Shown: positions 7,815 to 16,324 of the stretch, piece after piece
How the letters are laid out: each line of letters begins with the position of its first letter
Numbering within the stretch: position 1 is the stretch's first letter
Assembly: GCF_000585395.1 (NCBI RefSeq)
Contig: NZ_KK073875.1
Coordinates: 1,983,995-2,047,994, forward strand
Direction: 5' to 3'
Origin: Saccharibacillus sacchari DSM 19268
GTDB lineage: Bacteria > Bacillota > Bacilli > Paenibacillales > Paenibacillaceae
Length of the DNA: 64,000 nt
Program-made: the position numbers and the translations under genes
The notes under the pieces: generated by a model
Seen by the model: only the letters and a program-made list of their open reading frames with translations
Database searches by the model: none
What the model was told of the DNA's origin: nothing

Positions 7815-8408
7815 TTATGATTCAGAGTTTGTCGAACGAACAATCGAATCTACCACGAAAACCAATGCGCATGACGCGAAAAATGCAAATACAAGACTGA
7901 ACCATCCACGCATTCCCCAGTACTCAAAAAAATGATTCCCGACCAGAGCACCGATTACGCCTGCAAACAAACTTGCGATCAACCCTCCGGTAGTATTTTT
8001 CGCCAAAAAAAACCGTCCGATCAAACCAACCGTTATTCCGATCATCAAAATCCAAAATAAACGCGGGCCTCTTTGTTGTAATTCTTGAGTCAGGGACAGA
8101 AACTCTTGACGGTTCCCGACTGCATTTGAAATCTGATAAATAATGTGCTCTTGATTTTCTTGAGGATACAACCAAACGGCAATACCCAGAGTAACGACCC
8201 CGACGATGATCCAGACCGCAATCGAAAAGCGATGTTTAAGAAGATGCACGATCAAAAATCCAAGTCCGATCACCCCGATGTTCAGCATATACGTCAAAGG
8301 AGTAGTCACAATTCTTCCCAGTCCTGTATAGGGGAAAATCTGAAATAAAATCAGCAATAAAAGAGTGCTCGGCGCCAACGCAGCCATGAACTTCAATAAA
8401 TTATTCAT
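7815..8408 (-). CDS. fusion of the unnamed membrane family with a GlsB/YeaQ-like domain, 197 aa
   Basis: The start is the ATG of MNNLLKFMAAL. An AAGGAG site is 14 bases upstream, so an ATC or other upstream codon could be used instead. Residues 1-100 belong to the same family as 2883-3215 and 4180-4494, with FPYTGLGRIVTTPLTY and VWLYPQENQEHIIYQ. Residues 110-190 are a GlsB/YeaQ-like triple helix with GLIGRFFLAKNTTGGLIAS and GVIGALVGNHFF. The separate genes at 4180-4494 and 3885-4139 encode these two halves side by side. The fusion argues that they work as one membrane unit. Confidence 0.7.
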   Translation of the reverse strand: MNNLLKFMAALAPSTLLLLILFQIFPYTGLGRIVTTPLTYMLNIGVIGLGFLIVHLLKHRFSIAVWIIVGVVTLGIAVWLYPQENQEHIIYQISNAVGNRQEFLSLTQELQQRGPRLFWILMIGITVGLIGRFFLAKNTTGGLIASLFAGVIGALVGNHFFEYWGMRGWFSLVFAFFASCALVFVVDSIVRSTNSES

Positions 8409-8537
8409 ATACGCGATACAGTCTCCTTTTCCGATTAGGGGCAAGAGTTTGTTTCGTTCGATTCCTTTAAAGCCATATCGCTTATTACGAGTTCTCTTTT
8501 TAAAGGAGTTAGTGTTCCACTTCATTTTATGACTCGC

Positions 8538-9164
8538 TTACTCTTCTACTTTCTTGACTTGGTCGGTCTCCAGGTTGATCTCAAAGTGTTCAATGGGAAA
8601 AGGAAGCTCGTCCGTAGTCGATAAATGATAAATATTTACAGTGTCCGTTGGTTCTAAATATGCCCAGTTCACATCGTCTAAAACTAATGCGCCTATACGA
8701 TCTACGGGCAAATCAATTTCAATTCTTTTTTCTTCTCCGCTCTCTATATTTTTGATAAAGAGTCGACTATAGCTGTTTCTCTGAAAAATATTAATAATTT
8801 CGATGCCATATTGGTAGTTATCGTCGGATGTCGTTTTCATAGTATCTGCAGCAACCGCTTCTTCCAGCCATCCTTCTGCGGAAATTCTGTTTACCGTATG
8901 CCAAGCCATACTGATCATAACGATTGAAAGAACGATTATTACAATTTGCATGACAGAACCAGGTAATGCTTTTTTACTCAAACAAAAATACAAAGAGACG
9001 CTCGATAGCACAGTCAAAGGAATACCGATCAAAAACAACATCACGGTTCCCACTAAATCGATCGTACTTTGGAAATTCGCTGTAAAACCTAAAAGCATCC
9101 ATGCCGCAAAGAAAAACCCGATCACTCCTATAATCCCGAAAGTAATTTTTATATACTTATTCAT
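8538..9164 (-). CDS. hypothetical membrane protein, 208 aa
   Basis: Three hydrophobic segments in the first 90 residues (about 6-28, 37-60 and 69-88) are followed by a 115-residue extracytoplasmic domain rich in Asp, Glu and beta-strand-like stretches. The coding sequence is clearly AT-rich compared with the rest of the window. It starts within the end of the WG-repeat lipoprotein gene (ATGA overlap), so the two are translated together. No family recognised. Confidence 0.65.
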   Translation of the reverse strand: MNKYIKITFGIIGVIGFFFAAWMLLGFTANFQSTIDLVGTVMLFLIGIPLTVLSSVSLYFCLSKKALPGSVMQIVIIVLSIVMISMAWHTVNRISAEGWLEEAVAADTMKTTSDDNYQYGIEIINIFQRNSYSRLFIKNIESGEEKRIEIDLPVDRIGALVLDDVNWAYLEPTDTVNIYHLSTTDELPFPIEHFEINLETDQVKKVEE

Positions 9165-10267
9165 CCCTGCCTCACTTTCGATCTTTGCTCAGACAACGGC
9201 TTAAATTCCACGTGGTTCCCCTGCCGATCAATATACGAATATTCTCCGATCTGTTCTCGGCTTACCTTCATCAGACCATGCTCGGTAGGAAAAGCTTCTA
9301 AATATTCAGGCTCGATCACGATTTCGCCTTTCTTGTCGATGTATCCCCACTTTTTGATATCATCCACGAATACCGCTGCCAGTCCTTCCGAGAAATCTTG
9401 GGCGTCGTCGAACTTCGGCGGAATGACCCACTCTCCCGAAGAGTTGATGAACCCAAAATTTCCTTTATATTCAACAACGGCCAAGCCTTCCGAAAAAAGA
9501 CTTGCAGAATCGTAAAGCGGGGCCACGATTTCTTTACCCTGCGCGTCGATATACCCCCACTTGTTTCCGGTCTTCACGGCTGCGCTCTTTTCGTTAAAAG
9601 CAAAAACTTCGTCATAAATGAGCGGCACGATCACTTTTCCCGTCCGATCGATGTATCCCCATTTGTCCTGTTGCGATACGGCGGCCAATCCTTCACTGAA
9701 GATATGGACTTGATCATAACCTTCGATAACCGCTGCACCCGTCTGATCCATAAACCCTTGATCTTCGATATAACTGAACCACACAGGCGCCAAGCCTTCC
9801 AAAAAGGCAAACACTCTGAAGTAGTCCGTTTTCACTTTGGTTTTGCCCGAAGTATCGATCACGCTACAATACTCGATCCCGTCCATAACGCCCGGATCTT
9901 TCCTTTTCATCGTCACGGCTAAGCCGTCTTCAAAATCATTGGCGTAATCGTAACGGGGGTTAATCGCCCATTGCCCGGAACGATCGATATATCCCCATTT
10001 TTCGTCTTTATGTACGGCTGCCAGCCCTTCGTTGAATTCTCTGGCACTTTCGAACTGAGCTTCGATTACGATTTGGCGGGCGTCGTTTACGTACCCCATC
10101 AGGTTTTCGTTACCGATGACGACAGGATAAATGTTGCCTTCGACGGAAGCGGCAGGCTTGAGCTTCGGAGGTTGGGGCTCTGCCAAGCAGCCTTGCAATA
10201 AAGCGCCTGACAGAATCAGAGCAACCCACATGAAATTTTGAGGCTTAACGAAACGTTTCACAGTCAT
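9161..10267 (-). CDS. WG-repeat lipoprotein, 368 aa
   Basis: A lipoprotein signal peptide with lipobox LLQGC at residue 27 is followed by at least six WG repeats of about 45 residues (EKWGYIDRSGQWAINPRYDYA, DKWGYIDRTGKVIVPLIYDEV, NKWGYIDAQGKEIVAPLYDSA). The repeats fill nearly the whole mature protein. It should sit on the outer face of the membrane as a beta-rich repeat domain. Its gene is coupled to the membrane gene at 8538-9164. The substrate or partner is unknown. The same type of protein closes the island at the left window edge. Confidence 0.85.
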   Translation of the reverse strand: MTVKRFVKPQNFMWVALILSGALLQGCLAEPQPPKLKPAASVEGNIYPVVIGNENLMGYVNDARQIVIEAQFESAREFNEGLAAVHKDEKWGYIDRSGQWAINPRYDYANDFEDGLAVTMKRKDPGVMDGIEYCSVIDTSGKTKVKTDYFRVFAFLEGLAPVWFSYIEDQGFMDQTGAAVIEGYDQVHIFSEGLAAVSQQDKWGYIDRTGKVIVPLIYDEVFAFNEKSAAVKTGNKWGYIDAQGKEIVAPLYDSASLFSEGLAVVEYKGNFGFINSSGEWVIPPKFDDAQDFSEGLAAVFVDDIKKWGYIDKKGEIVIEPEYLEAFPTEHGLMKVSREQIGEYSYIDRQGNHVEFKPLSEQRSKVRQG

Positions 10268-10303
10268 TCCCCTCCTTCGGGGCGTGATACATCCTTTTCT
10301 TTG

Positions 10304-10498
10304 TTATTCAAAAAGCAGAACATACAAACCGCCCAACGCAACAAGGGTACCCAAACTCCCAAAAATTTTACCGAATACTTTTTGTGACGCAGGATTCAAC
10401 TGTTTTCCGTAAACATTGGATTTCGGAGGCGAGAAGAACGCTTTTAGCGAAAGAAATAAAATGACCAGAGCCGCTACGACTAATAAGATGTTTTCCAT
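10304..10498 (-). CDS. small membrane protein, 64 aa
   Basis: A 64-residue protein with a hydrophobic N-terminal helix (ILLVVAALVILFLSLKAFF), a short polar loop (SPPKSNVYGKQLNPASQK) and a second helix ending at the C-terminus. AGGAGG is placed ideally before ATG. It is the first gene of the minus-strand island. The 270 bp upstream hold no gene and end in the terminator of the next operon. Function unknown. Confidence 0.6.
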   Translation of the reverse strand: MENILLVVAALVILFLSLKAFFSPPKSNVYGKQLNPASQKVFGKIFGSLGTLVALGGLYVLLFE

Positions 10499-10709
10499 GA
10501 AAACTCACCTCCTAGTAGCTTAACCAACCTTACATTCAACTTGACCAAGCCCGTAGCTTGGATATATCATTCTTTTTACTGAATATTAATAATTAACAGT
10601 ATCTCCTATTTACCCAATAGCTATGTTCTATTCGTGCTTCGGATCGATGATTTATAAATAAATCTGTAGCGGACCCATATATCGCTAACTCCCGTAGGGT
10701 ACAGCTTAA

Positions 10710-10760
10710 AACAAAAAAAGATCAATCGAACGAGAGTTTCTCTCGCGTTCGACTGATCTT
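10710..10760 (-). terminator. rho-independent terminator of the GAP1-like gene
   Basis: A long hairpin (arms AAGATCAATCGAACG and CGTTCGACTGATCTT around a GAGAG/CTCTC top) followed on the minus strand by a run of seven T. It lies directly after the stop of 10774-14001. Confidence 0.85.
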
Positions 10761-10773
10761 CTAATGTATTCAA

Positions 10774-13700
10774 CTATTGAGCTGCCGGTTCCTCGCGAAT
10801 CTCATAACTCTGATCGTCCAGCGTTACCTGTTCGATCGAAGAATCAAGAGACGGAACGATGCGGTAAACCGCTTTGTACACGTACTCGGCGGGATCAGCC
10901 GACTGATAGTCAGTCTCGGCTTGATCCGTCTCCGCTGTCGGAGCGTTAGTGTCCGTGCCTGCGTCTTCCGTCCCTTCGGTCGTCGTCGAATCCGAAGAAG
11001 CCGGGTCGTCGACCGCACTGCCGCTTTCGGTTCCGTTATCCGTTCCGGTCGCTGCCGGGTCGGTCGCTTCGTTCTGCGCGCTCGGATCGGTCACGCCGCT
11101 TCCGGCGGTCCCCGTGTCCGAAGCGCCGCTTGGATCGGCTTCGGTATCCGAGCCGGCGGCGCCCGATGCGTCGCTAGTTCCGGCTGCGCTATCTTCCGGA
11201 GCGGACGCGCCGTTGCCGTCGGCATCGCTGCCGGTTGGCGTATCGCCGCTTCCGTTATCCGAGGACGGGTCCGCAGAATCGTCGGTACCGGCTGCGCCTT
11301 CAATCGGTTCGGGATCGGCGCCCAGCTCCCAAGTCGGACTGTCGTAACTATTCCGCGTGCCGTCGGCCAATTCAAGCGTCAGCGTATGTACCGTATTGAT
11401 AAAAGCATCCCGCTCTTCCGCCGTGCGAAAACCGAATTCCACGGTCTTGCGATCCGAAGGAGCAAATACCAGGAACTCCGGTCCTTCGCTCTCGCCCGGC
11501 ACGGTCTCCCCGGTCGTTCCCGGCGTTTCCGCATCGGTCTCGCCGGACGGATCGCTTGTCGGATCGGTCGTCTGGGCGGTCTGTTCTTGTCCGCCCAGCA
11601 CGCCGGTTCCGTACAGAATGCCGACGGTCGCGCCGCCGACGATCAGGAGAGCAAGCACGCCCATCAACAGCAGCGCCAAGCCGCGGTTTTTGCGCATCCA
11701 GCGCACCAGCGGCGAAGCCTGCTGGGACTGTACTTTGCGATATACCGCCGCAAGCGGCGCAGGCGCGCCGTCGAAATAATCGCGGCGGTTGTTTTTGTCC
11801 CGGAACGCTTCCCGGTCATGCGCCGTGAAGTAATGCAAAATCGCTGCTGAATAGGCCGGATCAAGCTTTCCTCCCTGCACGTAAGGCTCCTGCGAAGCCG
11901 ACCAGGCGAAGAAACGGTAGACGGATTCGCGTCCGCTGGCGTTCGAGGAGTTCATCCGAACCGCATCCACGAGGCGACGGTAATCGACGTCCTCGCCGCC
12001 CCCGCTCAAGCTGCGGGAGAAAGCAGGCATCAGGCGGCTGTAGCGTCCGGCGGCAATCTCGGCAGGGAGCAGACGGCGCCCGAGCTTCTGGACCTCGTCC
12101 ATCTCCCGAACTGCCAACCCTTCTAGCAAGCCGGCATCCGGGCGTTCCAGCGTGAACCACAAGTAGGCTGCACGCAGCGCGGCGTAACGTTCGGTTCCGC
12201 GCGGGCCGCGCACTTTCTTTTTGCGATCGGCTTCGCTCTCTCCTTCGAACAAGAACCCAAGTCCCGTAACCTGCTGCAACGTGACTTTTTCCCATTCCCA
12301 CTCGTCCAGCAGGTATTGAATGGCTTCGTCGGCCAGCGCAACGCACAGCGGGTGTTTCATCAACTCTTCGCCCGTGCCGTCCATCAGGCCCGCCGTCGGA
12401 TTACCGTCGCCGCGCAGCGTCTCGACCACGCCGCGAACAGCGGATACCGGTTCGCTTGAACGACGCAGCTTGCTGCCGAGCACTCGGAGCGAGGCGTCGC
12501 AGAAATGCTCGTTATTGAGCAGCCCCGGATGATCGTCGGACCATTTTTGCACGATCCGAATCACGTCCGCCGCATCCCCCGCCGACTCCATTTTCCGGTC
12601 CAAATAAGGCTCGAACAGCATCTTGGACAGTTGGCGATTGCCGATCAGCGTCGAGAAGAACGTATCCGCAAGCTCCGGATCGCTCTCGATCACCGCATAG
12701 TACGCTAGCTCTCCGTCTTTGCGTTTCTGACGGCTCACCATCGGCATCAAAGTCAGCAAATAACGCAATACGAGCGCGCCCGCGCCTTTGCCGCCGACCC
12801 GGAAATACGCCACGATGTCGCGCAGCAGCTCGGGTTCGGGAATCCGTCCGGCCATCAAGTCTTGAAGCTCGCTATCAAAGCGTCCGCCGAGCAGGTCGAG
12901 CATCCGCGCCTTCAGACGCGAATCGCCCGGACGTCCCGTCCATCCGAGCAGCAGTCCCAGAATGCCCCGGCGATTTTCCTCGTATACGCTCTCGTCGCCT
13001 TCCTCGATCCGGAACAGACGCGACAATTCCAGATAACGCTCGGGGTTCAGCTCGTCCGGCGTGCTGCCCAGCGCCTCGTCCGCAAACGAGTAGAATCGCT
13101 CCAAACGCTGCGGGTCGCGCAACCCGTCCAGCAGAAAGTCAGCCAGTTCCTGAAGGCTTCCGCCTTCCGCCGCGTTGACGATCCGCCCCCGCGAGAAGTC
13201 GAACAGAAAGTCTTTTTCGATGTTCCGGTCGCCCGGACGCATCGAACCTTGTTCCACAAAAGTCAGGTGAACGCCTTTGCGGCTTTGCGGTTCGCGCGAG
13301 TACGTCACGAATCCGAGGCGACGGCGGAATTGCGGCGGCAGCGCCATGTACAGCACCTCAAGCAGCCGCAGCGCACGATTCGTCATCTCCGCGACAGGCG
13401 CATCCAGCGTGACATATACTTTGCGCCGTCCGTTGATGGATTCCATTAAAGCAAGCAGCATCCGTTTAAACGAAGCGCCGTCCAAACCCAGTTCTTCGAG
13501 CTTGTCCGGGCCGGTCTTAGGCTGCGGCAAATCGCTGCGCATCGGCAGTTCGTCCAACTCGGGCAGTACGGCACTGCGCGGCAGTTCCTCGACCGGTTCG
13601 GCTTCTTCCGACACGTAATCGGCATACAAGAAATTCATGTATTCCGACGTCAGCGCATCCGCTTTTTCTGCCGGAATCACATAGTTATGGGTAAAAAAGG

Positions 13701-14001
13701 TGCTGCGCAATCCTGCAAAGTCCACCGACTTGTACAGACTGCGTCCCAGTACGACATCGCCGTTTTCAAGCTGCACCAGATGCACGGCATCCGGATACGC
13801 AGACTCTTCCTTCACGCCCGATGCGGTCAGTTCGGCCGGCGCATCGTAGGTGCAGAGCGGATGCAGCGTCTTTTTCACGAACGAATCGTCCAGTCCTTGC
13901 GAGCGCGAGATCGTATCGTAACCTTCCGTGTCCCGGAAAATGCCGCTCCGCGCTCTCGTATACATTTGCTGTCCGATTTTTTTGGAGGAGAAAGGACTCA
14001 C
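10774..14001 (-). CDS. GAP1-like (GTPase-associated) membrane protein, 1075 aa
   Basis: Starts at GTG three bases after the GTPase gene, with GGGAGAG upstream. The N-terminus (QQMYTRARSGIFRDTEGYDT, LHPLCTYDAP, then FFTHNYVIP near residue 105) matches what I recall of the GAP1-N2 domain of GTPase-associated proteins. A large helical middle region reaches residue 770. One membrane helix follows (about 773-798, LALLLMGVLALLIVGG), then an extracytoplasmic part of 277 residues. That part has two short beta-domains separated by about 140 residues of Ser, Thr, Gly, Asp, Ala and Pro. Family: GAP1 proteins are coded next to double-GTPases. Inference: it is an effector or adaptor of the GTPase at 14005-15261, linking cytoplasm and surface. 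Confidence 0.7.
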   Translation of the reverse strand: MSPFSSKKIGQQMYTRARSGIFRDTEGYDTISRSQGLDDSFVKKTLHPLCTYDAPAELTASGVKEESAYPDAVHLVQLENGDVVLGRSLYKSVDFAGLRSTFFTHNYVIPAEKADALTSEYMNFLYADYVSEEAEPVEELPRSAVLPELDELPMRSDLPQPKTGPDKLEELGLDGASFKRMLLALMESINGRRKVYVTLDAPVAEMTNRALRLLEVLYMALPPQFRRRLGFVTYSREPQSRKGVHLTFVEQGSMRPGDRNIEKDFLFDFSRGRIVNAAEGGSLQELADFLLDGLRDPQRLERFYSFADEALGSTPDELNPERYLELSRLFRIEEGDESVYEENRRGILGLLLGWTGRPGDSRLKARMLDLLGGRFDSELQDLMAGRIPEPELLRDIVAYFRVGGKGAGALVLRYLLTLMPMVSRQKRKDGELAYYAVIESDPELADTFFSTLIGNRQLSKMLFEPYLDRKMESAGDAADVIRIVQKWSDDHPGLLNNEHFCDASLRVLGSKLRRSSEPVSAVRGVVETLRGDGNPTAGLMDGTGEELMKHPLCVALADEAIQYLLDEWEWEKVTLQQVTGLGFLFEGESEADRKKKVRGPRGTERYAALRAAYLWFTLERPDAGLLEGLAVREMDEVQKLGRRLLPAEIAAGRYSRLMPAFSRSLSGGGEDVDYRRLVDAVRMNSSNASGRESVYRFFAWSASQEPYVQGGKLDPAYSAAILHYFTAHDREAFRDKNNRRDYFDGAPAPLAAVYRKVQSQQASPLVRWMRKNRGLALLLMGVLALLIVGGATVGILYGTGVLGGQEQTAQTTDPTSDPSGETDAETPGTTGETVPGESEGPEFLVFAPSDRKTVEFGFRTAEERDAFINTVHTLTLELADGTRNSYDSPTWELGADPEPIEGAAGTDDSADPSSDNGSGDTPTGSDADGNGASAPEDSAAGTSDASGAAGSDTEADPSGASDTGTAGSGVTDPSAQNEATDPAATGTDNGTESGSAVDDPASSDSTTTEGTEDAGTDTNAPTAETDQAETDYQSADPAEYVYKAVYRIVPSLDSSIEQVTLDDQSYEIREEPAAQ

Positions 14002-14004
14002 GTG

Positions 14005-15261
14005 TTATTCTCTCCCCTCGATATATTTGAGTTTATGCAGCAGCCAGATAAACGGTTCGTCGACCCGGATCGGACTGACGACGCCCTGGATTTTCTGGTC
14101 GACCGGATTACTGCCGAGCGCCGACACCGCGAAATAGCCGGTCTCGTTGAAGTAAACGTCCATCGTGCCTTTAAACGGACGGTCGACTTTTTCGATAAAG
14201 CGCCGAACTTCCCCGTCGATATTGGAGAACTCGGTCAGGTCGAAATAATCGTGGTGCTCCATATTGTTGAAAACGTTGCTGTTCGGGCGAATATAATCTC
14301 CGTCCTCGTCGGCCAAAGCGCGCAGCATATCGCTTTTGGTCAGCACGACGGCCGTCGGGATATCCGTTTTGCCTTTTTCCTGATGCGAAATGAAGTCGCT
14401 GAACATGGTCAACACCACGTCGCGCGGTTCGTCGTAACGGTTGGTCCATTCGCCCGGCTTGTCGCCCAGCATAATGCGGATCCGCTCGCGGATCGAACGG
14501 ATTTGCAGCGGGTCAACCATGAACAGGATGCCCGCGGAGTTGCGGATATGCCGGCCGTGCAGATTCAGATACTCTTCGTCCACCATACCCTCGCCCGCCA
14601 CGTCGAAAAATACGAGCGTGAGTGGCGGCTTCTTCTCGTCTTTGAACACGAATTGGAAAATGAACGGTTCCTGCATCCGTTCCTTCTGCGTGGAAGCCAG
14701 CAGGTCGCCGCGCTCGAACAACGGTTCTTCGTAGTTCATGCGGAATTTGCGGCTGATCTCCGCGTTCAGCGGCATGCACGCCGCGTCGAACCGGTCCGCC
14801 GTCGTCTGCTGAAGCGTGTGGATCAGCGACGTCATGTAGACGGACTTGCCGACCTGCGACGCGCCCACGATCGAGATGATGTTGCTCGGCACCTTGCCCG
14901 CCGTCACCGGCAGCTCGTTATGGCAGTGCGGACACAGGCGTCTGCGCGTCGTCTCGCCGTAGCGGTCCGTCAGCGCGGTCAGCACGTTATCCGTGTATGT
15001 ACGATGTTCGGGCAAAATATCCTGCGGATTCAGGATCGCTTCCATATCGTAAACCGTATCCAGTCCGAAACGCTCCCGATACCGGTTCAGCGGCGCGTCT
15101 TCGCGAAGCGCGAAATCCTCGTCGTCCTCGCGGTGATGCGAAGCGCGGAACACGACCTCCTCCGGCGAAAACTTGCTGAAGCAATACGGGCAGACGATAT
15201 CGTAAAACAACGGCCTAGGCTCTTCTTGAGACTTTCTTTTGAATAGGTTGAAAAAGCTCAT
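14005..15261 (-). CDS. zinc-ribbon double-GTPase-type NTPase, 418 aa
   Basis: Start at the ATG of MSFFNLFKRK, preceded by AGAAGGAGG; the longer ORF to 15342 runs through the upstream hairpin leader. A split zinc ribbon (CPYC at 24-27 and CPHC at 110-113) precedes a P-loop GTPase core: G1 GASQVGKS at 133-140, G3 DVAGEG at 220-225, G4 TKSD at 308-311. The G3 DxAGE form and the linked GAP1-like gene match the DO-GTPase families described by comparative genomics in bacterial conflict systems. No membrane helix is present, so it acts in the cytoplasm or at its membrane face. It probably switches the GAP1-like partner. Confidence 0.8.
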   Translation of the reverse strand: MSFFNLFKRKSQEEPRPLFYDIVCPYCFSKFSPEEVVFRASHHREDDEDFALREDAPLNRYRERFGLDTVYDMEAILNPQDILPEHRTYTDNVLTALTDRYGETTRRRLCPHCHNELPVTAGKVPSNIISIVGASQVGKSVYMTSLIHTLQQTTADRFDAACMPLNAEISRKFRMNYEEPLFERGDLLASTQKERMQEPFIFQFVFKDEKKPPLTLVFFDVAGEGMVDEEYLNLHGRHIRNSAGILFMVDPLQIRSIRERIRIMLGDKPGEWTNRYDEPRDVVLTMFSDFISHQEKGKTDIPTAVVLTKSDMLRALADEDGDYIRPNSNVFNNMEHHDYFDLTEFSNIDGEVRRFIEKVDRPFKGTMDVYFNETGYFAVSALGSNPVDQKIQGVVSPIRVDEPFIWLLHKLKYIEGRE

Positions 15262-15284
15262 TCCCTTTTTCCTCCTTCTAGATC

Positions 15285-15340
15285 GCAAGCAAGCTCTAAC
15301 CCCCATGGGCAAAAAGCTTGCTTCCGAGTGGCGCAGCCAC
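15285..15340 (-). promoter_or_regulatory. two-part hairpin leader upstream of the GTPase gene
   Basis: Read on the transcribed strand, a small hairpin GTGGCTGCGCCAC (15328-15340) is followed by a 9-bp stem (AAGCAAGCT, 15287-15295, with AGCTTGCTT, 15315-15323) whose loop ends in GGTTAG. The ribosome site and ATG follow 24 bases later. The same order and spacing are found in front of the vWA gene (19153-19207). It may be an RNA control element or a REP-like repeat. Confidence 0.5.
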
Positions 15341-15364
15341 ATTCTTTTATCTGTTCGTCACTCA

Positions 15365-16039
15365 TTATTCCGGCAGCAGCTCGTACAGCTGCCCGTACTT
15401 CTTCCCGTCCGTAAAAAACACCCGCACGTAATCGTTCTTTCCGACCTCGATCTCCGGCAAGCCGGTGCGTCCTGCCGGGAACGGCGCGGCAAACGGATAC
15501 ATCGTCCCGTCCTGCGGCCCGGTCGGGTGAGAGCCGCTTTTTTTCACGTAACAAAGCACATCTTCCGCCAGCGGTACTTCGCAGGAAATCTCGATCTTGA
15601 CCGTCTTGAATGCGCGGAACAAAGGCTTCTTTTCCCGGATCGCATACCGGATTTTGGCCCGCCCGGCAGGCGTCTCCACGATATTCGAACCGTCCGGCTG
15701 CCGGATCAGCACTGGATCCCCGGAGCCCGGCATGGCCGCGTACACCATATAAACGTAACGCCCGATCCCGTTCAAACGGTCTCGATAACCGCCCGCCGTC
15801 TTGTACTCTTCCCGCGTATAGAGCTTCAGGCCGGACGCATCGAACCCTCCGTCCGGTCCGAATGTCACGGATTCCGCGTCCGATGTCAGATCGTGCTCGG
15901 CATCCAGCGCGCGGCGCCCGACGTACACCGAGTCGGTGCCGGCAGGCCATTGCCACTGAAGCGTGCAGACGTCGCCGCTTACCCGGCGAGTCAGCTCGCG
16001 GATGACCGGCGAATCCGGTCCCGCTTCGATAAACCGCAT
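15365..16039 (-). CDS. beta-rich protein of the GTPase cluster, 224 aa
   Basis: A soluble protein without signal peptide. The sequence reads as a series of beta-strands (TLQWQWPAGTDSVYVGRR, GRYVYMVYAAMPG, KIRYAIREKKPLFRAF, TVKIEISCEVPL), resembling two fibronectin- or Ig-like sandwich domains. It opens the GTPase/GAP1 transcript: AAAGGGG precedes the ATG and a TATAAT promoter element lies about 50 bp upstream. Not recognised as a named family. Its position suggests that it is a binding partner of the GTPase. Confidence 0.65.
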   Translation of the reverse strand: MRFIEAGPDSPVIRELTRRVSGDVCTLQWQWPAGTDSVYVGRRALDAEHDLTSDAESVTFGPDGGFDASGLKLYTREEYKTAGGYRDRLNGIGRYVYMVYAAMPGSGDPVLIRQPDGSNIVETPAGRAKIRYAIREKKPLFRAFKTVKIEISCEVPLAEDVLCYVKKSGSHPTGPQDGTMYPFAAPFPAGRTGLPEIEVGKNDYVRVFFTDGKKYGQLYELLPE

Positions 16040-16090
16040 CGCGGATGTCCCCTTTCGTCCAATCGTTCGTCAAGCTTCATAACTTCCTTC

Positions 16091-16100
16091 ATTATAACAC
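16091..16100 (-). promoter_or_regulatory. extended -10 promoter element
   Basis: A TGT-TATAAT on the minus strand, 52 bases before the start of 15365-16039, directly after the terminator of the neighbouring gene. No good -35 hexamer is visible, which fits an extended -10 promoter for the GTPase operon. Confidence 0.45.
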
Positions 16101-16173
16101 AGCCGTCCCGTTCATTCCCCCGCCCGAAGCCCAGTCATATGGATAAAAAAAGGAGACGAAAACAAAAGATACG

Positions 16174-16213
16174 ACAAAAAGGCAGCCGACGTTCCTTGCG
16201 TGCATCGGCTGCC
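16174..16213 (-). terminator. terminator of the FAD oxidoreductase gene
   Basis: A 9-bp stem, GGCAGCCGA with TCGGCTGCC, followed by five T on the minus strand. The remaining bases of the gap to 16325 hold nothing I recognise. Confidence 0.8.
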
Positions 16214-16324
16214 TCCCGAACTTTTTCAAGCTGATTGTCTTCAACATCGCGGCGCGGTTTTTTCCCGGATCCTAAACATGCGATTTTGCAGGAAAGCTGG
16301 GCTTGTTCGGCCGATTGTTTACTG

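Noticed and set aside
13687-15246. 519-codon plus-strand ORF opposite the GTPase and GAP1-like genes
   Set aside because: Antisense shadow created by high GC at third positions; its product has no domain and crosses two real genes.
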